From positions 5,952,001 through 6,016,000 of the forward strand of contig OU015569.1 in assembly GCA_907165135.1 (NCBI GenBank): a stretch of 64,000 bases of DNA. Direction: 5' to 3'. This stretch comes from Oikopleura dioica. Its lineage: Eukaryota; Chordata; Appendicularia; Copelata; Oikopleuridae. Numbering within the stretch: the stretch's first letter is position 1; every line of letters begins with the position of its first letter. Position numbers and translations under genes: made by a program. Under the pieces are notes generated by a model that worked only from the letters and a program-made list of their open reading frames with translations, ran no database searches and had not been told where the DNA came from. Positions 35,209-47,296 of this stretch are shown in pieces.

Positions 35209-35302
35209 GGGCCTTACGGTAAGGCCCTTACCAACAGCTCTAGACTCTAGAGTCTAGACAAACCTCTCAAGGGATGATTTTCCCACGATCTTGGTGGGAA
35301 AA
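35209..35302. repeat. Three consecutive palindromes
   Basis: Within 94 bases lie GGGCCTTACGGTAAGGCCC (35209-35227, perfect 9-bp arms), TCTAGACTCTAGAGTCTAGA (35239-35258, perfect 20-bp palindrome) and a TTTTCCCAC / GTGGGAAAA stem with a 7-base loop (35278-35302). Each can form a hairpin in DNA or RNA. They are unrelated in sequence. No gene overlaps them. Confidence 0.8.
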
Positions 35303-36928
35303 AGTCTATTGACAGATTGTTCTATTATACAAGAATACATCCCTCCCTAAAGCTTCAAGATCGAAAATGCAATTTACTAAGACTTGAATATCCGATTACG
35401 TAGTACCCGAGATAACTCAACTTCATCAGCTCCTCAAATTGCCTGGATTCTATGACTTAGATTCTAAGCCTTAGAATGAACCCTGCTGAAATGCTTTTCT
35501 TGCCCTGCATAAATGAACATATCACCAAAGGCTTCTTCCAAATAAGTCATAAAATCATTTTTATAAGAAAGAGTCTTTTCGAACCGATGATCAAATGTAT
35601 TGAAAATACTATTGTCGATCACATGTTAACGGAGAAACAAAAGCAGCTGCAAACACGAATAATTATTTAACAATTGATAAAAAAGAAGAGAAACGGAGAA
35701 AACCTCTCGAAACGCGTACGGGGGCTCTTTGTTCAAGGGAAGGTTTTGTTGTTGTAAGTGTAGTTGTATCAATTTATCATCTGTTTCAGAAGGAAAGGTA
35801 GAAATGAGATTAAAATAGCTGGTAATGCCACCGTGTTTGTGGTTCAATTTTATTTGTATTTTTTGGAATTTTCTCGGCTTGAAAGAGATGTACGTGAAGA
35901 GGGTTACGAAAGATGGATGGGTTGAACTTGGGGCTTTACAGGGCGATACAATACGGGAGAGCGCCCGCGCACGGTGGAAAATAAGAAGAGTGCGAAAGCA
36001 AACGCCCCCGTAAAAGAAAAAATCACAAGTACACGCCTTTTTAGAATAAAAAAGTTAACGCTCTCTATGTATTCAACGGCTTCATGAGACGCCAGAGTCG
36101 CGAAATGAAGGGGCGCAAGTCTGGGACCTGATAATGAAGTGGCCAGGCTGGGTAGTGCTTGTAAACTACAGTAAGAAGCGATAGCAGCATTTATCCGTGA
36201 ACCAGCGACCCCTGGCAGAAATACATGCAAGGGCTGAAAACATAGAAGAGTATAGAAGCCAGTGTCCTGATTCTGATATAATCAAGGAGAAATAAATTTA
36301 CGTTTGATTACCATTTTCCTGGGCGACTAGCTCATAGAAATTGAAAAATGAAAATGGTGACGGGGCGGGAACAGGGCAAAATAGAGGAAATAAATTGGAT
36401 ATCTTTATTTGGATGATCGTGAATTTCATTTCATGCGTTTTTTTTAATTGAATTTACGGTTATTTGCTTAACGGTTCGATTGGATTAGAAGAATTTGAAC
36501 TTTTTTTTAACCTGACTAGGGCACTGGAGTGGAATAGAGTGTGCCTGAATCTGGCAAGGCCCAAGGATAACGGGCTGAAGTGCGGGACGAGTACACCAGC
36601 GCGAAGGTGTAATAGTGAAAAGAAAAAAAAACAACATAGTAATATAGACTTACAGGAAAAAGAATTTAAGTTAGATTGAAGGTCCCTAAGACATGTATCC
36701 GAATAAATTAAGAATTAGACGGCGTTCGGCGGTGGGGTTGATTCGGCCCCGCAACTGAACGCGCTGTTCACAGGTAATTTTTTTTCATTGTTGATAAATT
36801 TGAGATTTAAAATACTTAGAATTTGAAGAGCTATAATTTGACATTGGTTGAAATTGTAACTAGAGGGTCAATTCTTTAATGAAATTGATGCGTCTCTTCT
36901 CACATAGAACAAGAAGCGGGGCATTGTC
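35303..36928. other. 1.6-kb stretch without a convincing gene
   Basis: Mostly AT-rich. Short minus-strand blocks near 36570-36620 and 36725-36765 look slightly coding; the second follows a CTGTGAACAG acceptor and reads RVQLRGRINPTAERRLILN to a stop. These could be an alternative last exon or 3' UTR of the E2 gene upstream. Nothing here could be assigned. Confidence 0.4.
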
Positions 36929-37655
<727 letters not shown>

Positions 37656-37955
37656 TTGACGAGCTGCTTTTGTTTTTGAAGAGGTTCGTTTAGACCACTG
37701 GCCACCGGTTGATTACGACTCAAACAGAAACAAGCACTTCACGAGAGTGACGCCTGCGCGTGTTGATTCTAAACGCGAAACGACGGTTAGAGCACAATCA
37801 ACCTGTGAAAAACTGATCAAAAGTTTCCTCGAAAACAGGTTTTTGTTGCGCAGTATTTTTTAGAACCCAGCACGATTTTTATTGATCCAATCAACATGAC
37901 GAAAGGATTTAGGGTCAATTCATCATTCGTTCTCAATCAGCGGGCGCTAGTTCGT

Positions 37956-38432
37956 TTACTTCTTTCTTCGCAACTTGCCGAGCTCAGCCTTGACGATTCG
38001 GTTGCGGGCCTGCTTCAATCGCATGAGCTTGAATCGGTCGAAGTCGGTCAAGTTAGCTCGGATGTTCTTTCGGGCAATTCCCTTGGCCAAGTCAGTCTCG
38101 GCGAACTTGTTGGCGATATCGGCGGCGGCGAAAGCCTGAAAAGAATCAATTATCGGAAAAGAGAAAAAGAACGCTTACCTTCTTGACAGTGCCGGGTCGG
38201 GCGCCAACGTTGATCTTGACGGAAAGGTCGGTGATTTGGATGGCCTTGACAGAGACGGTGTATCGGTTGAGGTTTCCGTCGTCGACGAGAAGTCTAAAGT
38301 GAAAAGTCAGAAATGCCGGCTTTATAAACCTATTCACCGGTTGAGGTCGATAACGTTGGTGATGGCGCAGGCCTTCTTGAGGGATGGGACGTAGACGACA
38401 CCGCCGATCTGGACGAATTCAGTGAAGACCAT
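37956..38432 (-). CDS. RPL14: 60S ribosomal protein L14 (eL14)
   Basis: A component of the large ribosomal subunit. MVFTEFVQIGGVVYVPSLKK and NVIDLNRLLVDDG match the N-terminal SH3-like fold. The last exon has LTDFDRFKLMRLKQARNRIV and ends GKLRRKK at 37956. The predicted protein is about 129 aa, near the short invertebrate forms and without the Lys/Ala-rich tail of the mammalian protein. Three coding exons; a CTTTTCAG acceptor about 30 nt before the ATG marks a 5' UTR intron or trans-splice site. Strong codon bias fits a ribosomal protein. Confidence 0.92.
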
Positions 38433-38768
38433 ACTGAGTGATTTTAGGTCACGATTCACAAACGTCTGAAAAGCAAGAGAGTCAGCAAGGATCAGAATAG
38501 GTTTCGGCTTGTTTTTTGGTTCGCGGATGAAAACGGCGCGAATGTGAAGTGATTGAACGTGCATGGGTCAGAAGAAGAAAGGTTCAGGTCAGTCCTCTTT
38601 GAAATAAAAGAGTCAGTTAAAATAAAGAATAGAATTGGGAGTTTGGAATACTGTACATGTTGATCCTTGGAATGAAGCTCGATAGGAACGAAAAAAGATC
38701 TTGATCAACTTTTTTGATCATTTTTGAGCATAAACATGTTTTTTTACGATTTCTTGAAGATTGCAGCT

Positions 38769-39827
38769 TCAGGAGCCAAATCGCTTTTTGGCCTCGGCCT
38801 CAGGACGCGCTCTGTTCAGCACCTAAATGAATGTTACTCAGGGAAAATATTTCAGACTCGTTACCTTTAGGAAGTCGCTAGTTTTGTTTCTCATTCTTGA
38901 ATTAATGTATGCTTTGCTACATTTGATATGGTAGTGAAGGTAATTGCGGAAGGTATGAATAAGATCTGAATTAAAAACGGAAATGAGCAACGGGATGACT
39001 ACAGGGATATTCTCACCTATCGTTTTGTCGCGAGTTCCATCAGCAAAGTGACGGGGCAAAAGGACGAAAGTGATGTAGCCGACATCTTCTCCGGATCTAG
39101 CGTCTGTTCCACGCAGCTCAGATGGTGGCTCTTTTGTCGAAAACAGAACCTTACAGCGAATTATGAGAAACGCGTTCAAAATATTTTTTTTACCTGTGGG
39201 GCGGTTGCTGAAGCTCTTCTCCCTTCTTTAAACTCTTGGAGGAAGACGCCACCAACAACAATGTCGTCCTTTTCTCTGAAAGTGGTGGAGAAGATCACGG
39301 TAACGCGATCGGACTTTGCCTCAACGTAGACGCTCTCGCCCTCTCTGAAATGAATAACGGCGCGTTGAATTTGACTCCCGCTGGCCTGAAACAGAACTTG
39401 TGAACTTTTCAGTGTTGATTTCGTGCAAGGCTACCTGGGCTTGAAAATATTTCTCAAAAACGGCTGCGAAGCAGTTTCGCTTCAGCCGAGCAGCGTCTCG
39501 CGCCAACTGCTCGTAATTCTCTGGGATCGCCGAGAGCGGAAAGGCCAGGACGATGCGTTTGCCAACGCTTTGGAGAAATTGCCCGTAGACTTCCTTTAGT
39601 TTATCGGTGGCACCGTGCTTCTCGAGTTGGTCGAAGAAGGCGATTTCAAGCGCCAGCTCAAGTCGATCACGATTGCTCCCATCTGGCGAGTAAAGATGAT
39701 AGATACAGCCGTCGAAGTCGACGATGCGCGCGTTCACGTGATCGAACTTGCCTTTTTCACGCCCCGACTTGAAGTGGTTGGTGAGCGCGTCGAACACGCC
39801 ACGGTTTTCGACTTCGAGCAGAATCAT
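38769..39827 (-). CDS. ARPC2: Arp2/3 complex 34-kDa subunit
   Basis: ARPC2 is one of the two central scaffolding subunits of the Arp2/3 actin nucleator. The protein opens [19 protein letters not shown] at 39827, has [32 protein letters not shown], the exon with [40 protein letters not shown] and the family-specific [20 protein letters not shown]. It ends [15 protein letters not shown] at 38769. About five exons, with GT-AG introns of 45-70 nt. The ATG follows a pyrimidine stretch and CTCTTCAG, and the upstream GTF2E2 stop is only 99 nt away, so it is probably the second gene of an operon. Confidence 0.95.
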
Positions 39828-39926
39828 TTGCTGAAGAGACTGGAGTTAAAAATAAAAATCGATGATTGGCGATGTTGGATCAAAGGGCAGTCAGTAGTCG
39901 AAGAAAAAGACTTGAGAGTGGAACTC
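39828..39926 (-). promoter_or_regulatory. Probable operon spacer and trans-splice acceptor (GTF2E2 > ARPC2)
   Basis: The 99-nt spacer has no AATAAA on the coding strand and ends in ATTTTTATTTTTAACTCCAG then TCTCTTCAG, four bases (CAA excluded, immediately) before the ARPC2 ATG. A polypyrimidine/AG acceptor with no matching donor fits spliced-leader addition. Confidence 0.6.
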
Positions 39927-41022
39927 TTATTTGTCGGGAAAATCCTTGAGCCCCTGAATGTGCGTGTTTTGAGTTTTCACCACTCGATTGTTTTTCCTCT
40001 TCTTGCGTTTTACTGAAGTAGGAACCTAAAACGAAAAAATGTATGGAAAAAGAATGAGAGAAAAGTTCGTACCTTCCGAACACCAGGATCGTCGGCGAAA
40101 GTGATTCCCTGTTGCGCAAGATATTCAGCGATTTTCTCTTCGTCAACAGATTCGACAGTAATTGAGCGCCAGAGCTTCTGGAAGGTTTCGTCCATTTCTA
40201 TTTCCAAACTTCTGTCATTGAAGAAAATCACAGTCTAGGCAGTATGAATCAATTTTTGCACTTTTTTTCTTTCGACGAATGTAGTCTTCTGTATTTTAGT
40301 TAGCTGCTTACCTTCTTATCGGGGCGATTGTGTAGATGAATATTCTTCTTTTCGCTGTGGTATTTGAGGATCTTGTCTGCCTTGGGGAGACTTTCTTGTA
40401 CCATTTCTTTGGTGACGCCACCAAGTCCATCATGGTAATGCCGCTCGAGAAACTGGAGAAACGACTTCTTGTCTCTGATGCCCTCAATTGACGGCTTGTA
40501 GACGTATTTGACGACGTCGCCGGGAATTTGACGCAGCTTGGGATTCTTGGGCAGCGCGTCTTCAAGGCCCATGCGCGCTGCGTTCGCTGAGCAAGTCAGT
40601 TCAGTTCTAGTGTTCCGGCTTGCGCATTTTACCTACACACTGTGGTCGTCGAGTTGCACTCCTCGAGCACTTCGTCGAGACTCAAGGGCAGCAGCTCGTT
40701 CTGCAAGTGGCGATTCTTCATGTGAGTGACGATTTTGTGGATCAAATGGAAGTTCTTAACCGGTACGACTTTCCCGCGTGACTTGCTACTTCCTTCGAGA
40801 CGGGGTCGCTTTGATGCTGGCTGAGATCTAGAAGGAAGAGTATTCACACTACGTTCGGATCTATTTCTTTATCAGTTAATTATTCAGTTCTATAATCATT
40901 TGGGAACTCTCTAAGTGATAACTTGAAATACGATTCATGTCCATGACTCACTTGTTTTCAATAACAGGAACATTCTGAGCTCGTTTCAGGAAAGCCTCTC
41001 TCTGCTTCAGTAAATCGGACAT
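39927..41022 (-). CDS. GTF2E2: Transcription initiation factor TFIIE, beta subunit
   Basis: TFIIE-beta helps recruit and regulate TFIIH at RNA polymerase II promoters. The protein begins MSDLLKQREAFLKRAQNVPV at 41022 and passes through winged-helix segments (NFHLIHKIVTHMKNRHLQNE, LSLDEVLEEC; then YVYKPSIEGIRDKKSFLQFL and LHNRPDKK). It has the very conserved EETFQKLWRSITVES-type block (here DETFQKLWRSITVESVDEEK) and a basic C-terminus (SVKRKKRKNN, KTQNTHIQGLKDFPDK) ending at 39927. The order and spacing match the human protein, with a shorter N-terminal tail. About five exons; canonical introns. Confidence 0.94.
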
Positions 41023-42387
41023 TCCTCTTCCTCTTTCTTTTTATCTATTTATAGGAATTTTCTTCTTTCAGGCCAAAATTGGATTTTTTCTTTACGAGCG
41101 AACTCTTCGTTTTTTCAGTAGTTTCTTCTGGGAATCTCTCCGTTTATTCGAAAAAGAAAAAAATGAATGTTGAGTGTGAAGATATGGGATAGTTCTTTTG
41201 GTGTTGGCGGAGACGGAGCCACGTGTGCTGGCGCGACAACTGGTCACTTGGTGGTGGAGCAGAGACGCGAGTAGACGAGAGCTCTCGTGCTCGACGAAAC
41301 TGTTTTGCGGCGGCGGGCTCTGGGCAACATGAACGGGCGCAGGGCCAATCGGCCTTCTCCATTTCCAGCGTGGGCGTAAGATCTTTCCACGCTCCACGGA
41401 GAACGGCGCATAAACGCGCCCCGCGCAAGGAGGAATCTCTTCAATCACAAATCCAAAGCGCATTCACCAGCCACTCGACTAATCACGCCCTCAAGGTCAA
41501 GTCTGTCCTCTACCCATGCAGTTCTCCTTCCAAAGGGGCGTTTTTTCAAGGCTGGATGAACTTTTTTTTAAGTAACCTTTTATCAAGATCGAACCAAACC
41601 GAAACTTTTCCACCGTGTCTTGAAATTATTGCTTTGAAATTCAATATTTCCATTGTATTTTAAAGACAAATCAATATATTTAGTTGCTGTGCTCAAGAGA
41701 AATTGCTTCCCATGCTGAGAGAAAAGATCTAGAATTAGTAACACTCACTTATCTCAATTGAACTTGCAATTCTTTCTCTCCCTGAAAAGAAAAAATCTGC
41801 GTTGATAGTCTGCTTGCATGTCATGCAAATTCAGAATTTACAGTGCTTTCCCTTCAGCTTAGTCACTATCTAATTAATTTCTGAGTAAATACGTCTGTCT
41901 CTCTTTATAAAATACCCAGCATATTCAGAAATGCCAATCGCGGTAATTGTCCGCTTTTGAAGTTTATCACTCAAGTTAAAAACAAGGAAAAAGTACCACG
42001 TTTTCATATTTTCTGCCTGAGTGTTTCTTCCTTGATATCAATCAACGAATTCAAATTCAAAAAATGTGAGTTGCAATTTTTGAGGTGATCTATCCGAGAT
42101 CCGTCCGTTTTTCTTTCGGATTGTCGTGAATGATTTAATATTTATCCTTTATTAGTAGTATGAACAGAGAAAGAACATTAGGAGAAGGATTGGTAGCTTT
42201 TCATTTTGAGGGGATGTAGAAATGAAGATGCCTCTGTCGAAAAAGGCTGATTTGAAAGTTGAAAATGGGGAATTTTTATTTCGAAATGACTTTTCGGCTG
42301 GAAATGCATGGAGATCGTTACAATAACAGTAGACGAGAATAGAAACAACGTGAATGAGTATAAAAGCGAGCAAGAAAAGGGGACTGG
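41023..42387. other. Intergenic between GTF2E2 and SERINC
   Basis: 41200-41430 is GC-rich and open in several frames on both strands at once, a composition effect that may mark the GTF2E2 promoter. The 146-codon plus-strand frame at 41223-41663 has no recognisable domain. The remainder is AT-rich and would hold the SERINC 3' UTR. No gene is supported. Confidence 0.5.
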
Positions 42388-44261
42388 TTAGAATCCAAAG
42401 TCGCGATCTTGGAGAACAGCCGGAGCAATCATGGTCCAAGTGTAGAGCAAAACGCACACCCAGGCGGAACACATTTTTACCCACACGGGAGCCCATCCGG
42501 CGATGACAAGCGGATTATTGTCCTAAAACAGCGTAGAAAACTGTACTATCAAGTTAGTTCAGTCTTACCTTGCTGGCTTCCGCGGCTTGAGAGATATTGA
42601 ACCAGTAAGTCAATGTCATCATAATGTAAAGAGTTCCAAGGGAAAACATGAAGTGCAGATAGCTTAAAATTTGACCCTGTTAAACCCTGCTCATGGCCAT
42701 TTTAAAACCTATAGCTGTATTGAGTAGCGTCTTCTTCGTCGTCCCAGGTTCCGCCTTCAGGATCGCTTTGATCTGTCATTACAACTGTGTCCGCTTCAGC
42801 GGGTTTTCCAGAGCCTTAAGAATTTTTAGAATTTCGCAAGACTTTCGCAAAAGCCGATAATGATAATCTGGGAAGTGAAATAATTTGTGAAAATGAATCT
42901 GTGAGTGTTAAATTGTCGCGTAAATTGGCAAGCATATTTCAAGAAAAGCATGCAAAACGGGTTACCTTCATTCAGTCTTTCGTAAGTTGCTAAGTTCACG
43001 GTGAAGCTTGATTAATCTCAGTGGTACAAGACAAATTTCATAAAAATTTGAAAATCACCGATTCAATACCTGCGGAGGAATTGGTAAGGGAGGACCAGAG
43101 GACTGCCAAGAAGAAAAGAATCAAGCCAACGATAGATTGGGCGTTAAATCCAGTTATTCCTAGGAGCGAAAGATAAAAAACGAGGACTGAATTGAATAAG
43201 AATGCCTTGAGTCGGATCAGTGTTTGGGTCTGGCTGGCCGCCATCAGTAATGTTGAGGATGCTGGCGATGCTTGGATTGCAATCGAGCTCGGGCGAATTC
43301 GACATCGAAGACCAAGTCAAGAACATAACGTAAGCAGAAACAACTGCAGACTGGAGGAGTCCAGATGCCGGGTTATGCTCCTGTACCTAAACTCTCGTGT
43401 TAACGAAGTTCTTGACAAACGGACTCATACCTTGGGAAGGATCGAAACGACAGAAATTATAAAGCAAAGGATCATATTAAAGCTGATGAAGAATTTGTGT
43501 AGGCTGCAGGAGTTTGTTGTCTCCGTAAAGTTGCCACCGTAAAAGTAAAAGAGATATCCAATGGCGACACTTGTCAGGACGAAGATCGAGAATGTAGCAA
43601 AAATGAGCCCTGCGAACCAACATTTTTGGTCGCGCTCGTCGTCGGCATCTTCCATGTTCTGCACTGCCCAGGCGTTGATTCGATACGCAAAATCAATGAA
43701 GAGCACCAGTTGAATCAAAATAAAGGCCAATCCGCCGATGAGTCCAAACACGTACATGACCTGATCGAATGGCTCGGATGGGATAAAGAAGGCGGCGGTG
43801 ATAAAAGCTGCGAGAATAAGAAACTTGATTCCCCAAAAACCATTTTGAATTCCAGAGCGAGGATCCTTCGAGCTTCGTGTGCCCAGCATCAAAATCATGA
43901 AGAGCCAAAAGAAGCAGCACATTCCGAAGCAGACTCGGTAAGCGGCCTCGAATCCGACGAGTCGAGTACAGTCAATCGCGCCATCGCCAGTTGTCTGCGT
44001 GCCAATAAGACTGTCGAGTTGGGCTGTGACGTCAGAAATTCCATCATTGCGGGTGCCCTTGCAGAGCATGGGAACTTTTCGGAGCGCGTCTTCTAGTCCA
44101 TTTGTGCACATAATCATCGCAAGAATACTTCCGAGGAGCATAAAAAGCGCATACATCAGTCGCGCACTCGTTGAGTTTTTGCATGATGGACATGCAGAAC
44201 AAAGACACGAAGCTGCTTGGCCCGTTACACAACAGGCGAGCGATCCCAGTCCGAGACACAT
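42388..44261 (-). CDS. Serine incorporator (SERINC/TDE1 family)
   Basis: SERINCs are multi-pass membrane proteins linked to serine-lipid handling and, in mammals, lipid scrambling. Starting [20 protein letters not shown] at 44261, the sequence carries the family's Cys-rich N-terminus ([19 protein letters not shown]) and about ten membrane segments. It also carries [34 protein letters not shown] with the conserved loop, the cytosolic [20 protein letters not shown] block and the last helix ending VLQDRDFGF at 42388. One intron, 43160-43205 (46 nt), uses a GC donor. The gene lies 43 nt downstream of the MBLAC1-like stop and its ATG is preceded by TTTTCATTTTTAG: third gene of an operon. Confidence 0.95.
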
Positions 44262-44304
44262 TCTCTAAAAATGAAAATCTTGGTTGCGCAATTTTTCATT
44301 TGAA
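44262..44304 (-). promoter_or_regulatory. Operon spacer with trans-splice acceptor before SERINC
   Basis: The 43-nt spacer on the coding strand ends GATTTTCATTTTTAG and then AGA before the ATG. It has no poly(A) hexamer and no room for a promoter. The acceptor has no cis donor in the spacer. Confidence 0.75.
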
Positions 44305-45102
44305 TCAGGAATCAGCGTCTTTTGTAGAAGATTTTTGGTCCTCAAAGTCGGATAAACAAAAAGGAGGCCCATGGCCTGGAAAAATCAAATCAGGCTTGGC
44401 ATGTTGCTGAATGAAGAGACGCGAGGCTCGCGAGAGCGCCGGTTCTTCAGAGAGAGATTCATAGAATGATTCATCATCTTTTTCATCCCAGAGGTCACCA
44501 ACAAACGCAAATTTTGAGTAGCGTTCGTTGCGAAATATCAAATCGCCGGTGATAATGAGACTGCAGCAGCCACCAGTGTGTCCGGGCGTTGTTATGTATT
44601 CCAGAGAGACATCTTCATTTTCGAATTTCAGAAGACAGGCTCCTATTTGCTTGTCTGACGGAAGTAGACGAGGGCTACGGAAACGCTCCTTTATACTTGT
44701 ATCCCGGCCAACGCTTATCACAGCTATAAAAATCCAAAATCAATATAAAAACATGCATTACCTGATGGAAACAGATTCAAGTTTCCCACGTGATCAGAGT
44801 GTCCGTGGGAGCAGAATACGGCGTCGATGGCACTTATGTTCTTCTCTGATAGTTCTAGGCAAAACTCATCCGCTAGCTATCCTTTTTTTGACTTTACTTT
44901 CAGTAATTGTATCTCTTTCATGCGCCGCCCCACAATCAAAGAGAACATTTTGCACTGGAGAAATTTCGGGCTTCTGCTTTTCGAACTCGAAAGTCTCATT
45001 GACGGCATTTCTCAGCGAAATCAAACATACAGTGCAGCGTGCATGAAAAACAGAGTTAATTTCTCGAGCGTAGCCTTCTTGAATCAACGTCACTTCCGCC
45101 AT
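44305..45102 (-). CDS. MBLAC1-like metallo-beta-lactamase-fold protein
   Basis: A small stand-alone hydrolase of the metallo-beta-lactamase fold; human MBLAC1 is reported to process histone pre-mRNA 3' ends. The first exon starts MAEVTLIQEGYAREINSVFH at 45102 and contains VLFDCGAA. The second has the zinc motif CSHGHSDHVGNL (H-x-H-x-D-H form), the third YITTPGHTGGCCSLIITGD with the third zinc histidine, the RYSKFAFVGDLWDEKDDES block typical of MBLAC1, and FPGHGPPF with the last. It ends KDADS at 44305. Three or four exons with short GT-AG introns. Second gene of the MARS2 operon. Confidence 0.88.
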
Positions 45103-45142
45103 TCTGGAAATGAAAAAAATATTAACTTGGTGGGTCAGAAAT
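45103..45142 (-). promoter_or_regulatory. Operon spacer with trans-splice acceptor before MBLAC1-like gene
   Basis: Only 40 nt separate the MARS2 stop from the next ATG. The spacer ends in TATTTTTTTCATTTCCAG, one base before the ATG, and carries no poly(A) hexamer. Confidence 0.75.
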
Positions 45143-47296
45143 TCATTTTCTATTAGGAAAATCTGGGGCTCGGAAGTTAGGATCATGCAGGTCCATATTT
45201 AGTTCTTCAGCAGACATATCGCCTTGTCTTCTGTCTAACGGCTTCTTTGCATCACGTGCTGCTTTAATTTCGGCCATTTTCGCTCTAAAATCGAATCAGC
45301 TGAAGGATTGCAACTGAGGTTCTTACCTAGCTTTTTGCTTAATCCTTTCTTTTTGTTTCCTGCCCGTGTTTTTAATTTCATTTTCTGGAGCTGTTCTGGT
45401 CGGGTGCTTCTTATCGTATCTGGCGAGTTCTTGAGCTTCGAACTTTGCCATTTGCTCAATCTCCTTTTTCACAAGCGCCGATGTCTATAAATCCAATTAT
45501 GCATAAAAACAAGGCTTTCGCTCGAACCTTGAAAAGATGCCCCTGATTGGGGCCTAGAAGACGGCCGACTCTTTCGAATTGGTCACCGTCCATGCCACTA
45601 AAAGAGTCTTCTGCATCTTCGTAAAAACGATTTTCAAGAGGAATTCCAAGACGGTTTAATATTTTTGAAGAAATCTGAGGAATAGCAGGTTGCAGAAGAA
45701 TAGCAGAAACACGTAGAAGCTCATAACATGCATGAATAGCTTCAGTAAAAGAGTTTTAGATTCTGCTTTATCTAATAACTATGCTCTACCTGAATCTTTC
45801 TGCATGCGTTCACTTTTTATATCTCTATCCAATTTAAAAATCTTTTCGTTTGTCATGAATTGAAGTCCTTCTTCAACAGCTCGAATGACGCAGTTCATTG
45901 CACTTGGAAGCTGTCCTTGGTCGACAAATTTCGCGTACACTTCTGGCAACTCTTGAACAGTTTCGATGAGATATTTTTCGCCGTCGGGGCGATCTAACAG
46001 CGAGTCAGGGAAAAGAGTCGGATATGCTCCACTAGGGTTGAGATTCTTCGAAGTGGTTCTTGAGAGAAGATTCGCGATTTTATTTGCCAAGTCGCTATCA
46101 GACTGAATTCTGAGTAGCTCGTCCTGAAAGTCCACGTTCTTGAGGGTAGCATGTTTGAGACAGAACCAACGAACAGCGTCACTTTGATTTCCGACTAATT
46201 CGAGCAGCTCCTTTGGAGTGACAAAGTTGTCCAGACTTTTGGACATTTTCATTCCATTTCGCGTCCAATGACCATGAACGAAGACTTTCTTGGGCAGAGG
46301 AAGATCCGCAGCCAGAAGCATCGCTGGCCAATAAATACAGTGGAATCGAGCGATATCGATCCCGAGAACTTGAAGTTGCGGCGGCCAGAAATCGAGAGCG
46401 TTTTCATGTCTTGCGTAGCCAGCTGCGGTCAAGTAGTTGATTAACGCCTCGAACCAAACGTACATTGTATGATTTGGATCATCAGGAACAGCAACGCCCC
46501 ATGGAACTCTCTTTCTCGGCCTAGAAATAGAAAGACTGGTGTTGCCAGTATTTCTTCGCTCCTTCAGCTCATCGATTAAAACTTTAGCAACATCTGGGGT
46601 AACAGCTTTTTCTATCCATGCTTCTATTTCGCTTAAAAATGGCTCAAAATCGAAGATATAGTTTTCTTCAGAAATCCATTCTAGTTGATGGCCGTTTACG
46701 CTACTAAAGTGTTTGCCGTCCTTTTCTACTATTTCTTTATTTCCGACAAATGATTCATCTGGTGTCGAATACCATCCTTCGTAATTCTTAATTCTTATAT
46801 GACCCTTCGATCTTAGCCGGCTCCACAGCTTCTGGGCGGCCTCGTGATGCTCAGGATTTGTCGTTCTCATGTAAATTGCATCGTCGAGGGAGGCAACAGA
46901 AATGGAGAATTTTTTAAACGTTCTTCTATACAAGTCGGAGATGTTATTGACGAGCAGCTCTGGGTGATCGTAGCCCTGTTGTGCAGCTGAGCGAATGATC
47001 TTTTGACCGTGTTCATCAGTCCCGATGGAGAATTTACTAGGGACATCGTTTATCTTATTCCAACGGTGGTAAAAGTCCCCAATTACACTAGAGTGAATAT
47101 GACCAATGTGGGGAGTAGACGTCGCGTAATAAATGGGACAGGTAACAAAATTGGTCTGCTTGTTTAATATGCGTACGCCATGCGTTTTTCTCAGGTCACC
47201 ACGAGAGGCGGAAGAAGTCTGCAATGATCCTAGATATCGATAGCTGAGTATTTGCGACTTCGGTCTGAGTCCGATCATGCTAAACAATCTAATCAT
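45143..47296 (-). CDS. MARS2: Methionyl-tRNA synthetase, mitochondrial
   Basis: Charges mitochondrial tRNA-Met. A large first exon starts MIRLFSMIGLRPKSQILSYR, a plausible mitochondrial targeting peptide, at 47296. The class-I HIGH motif is HIGH in TPHIGHIHSSVIGD and the KMSKS motif is intact in NGMKMSKSLDNF; VTCPIYYATSTPHIG, STPDESFVG and TMYVWFEALINYLTAAGY also match bacterial/mitochondrial MetRS. The anticodon-binding domain continues in exon 2 (CYELLRVSAILLQPAIPQIS, KILNRLGIPLENRFYED). Two further exons add an unusual Lys/Arg-rich tail of about 105 residues (GRKQKERIKQKARAKMAEIK, ending DFPNRK at 45143) not found in typical MARS2. First gene of a three-gene operon. Confidence 0.93.

Noticed and set aside
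41144-41663. Several 60-146-codon frames on both strands, candidate gene
   Set aside because: Simultaneously open in many frames because of high GC content; no domain, no splice signals, no bias.
43626-44096. Plus-strand 156-codon frame
   Set aside because: Antisense shadow of the SERINC membrane exons.
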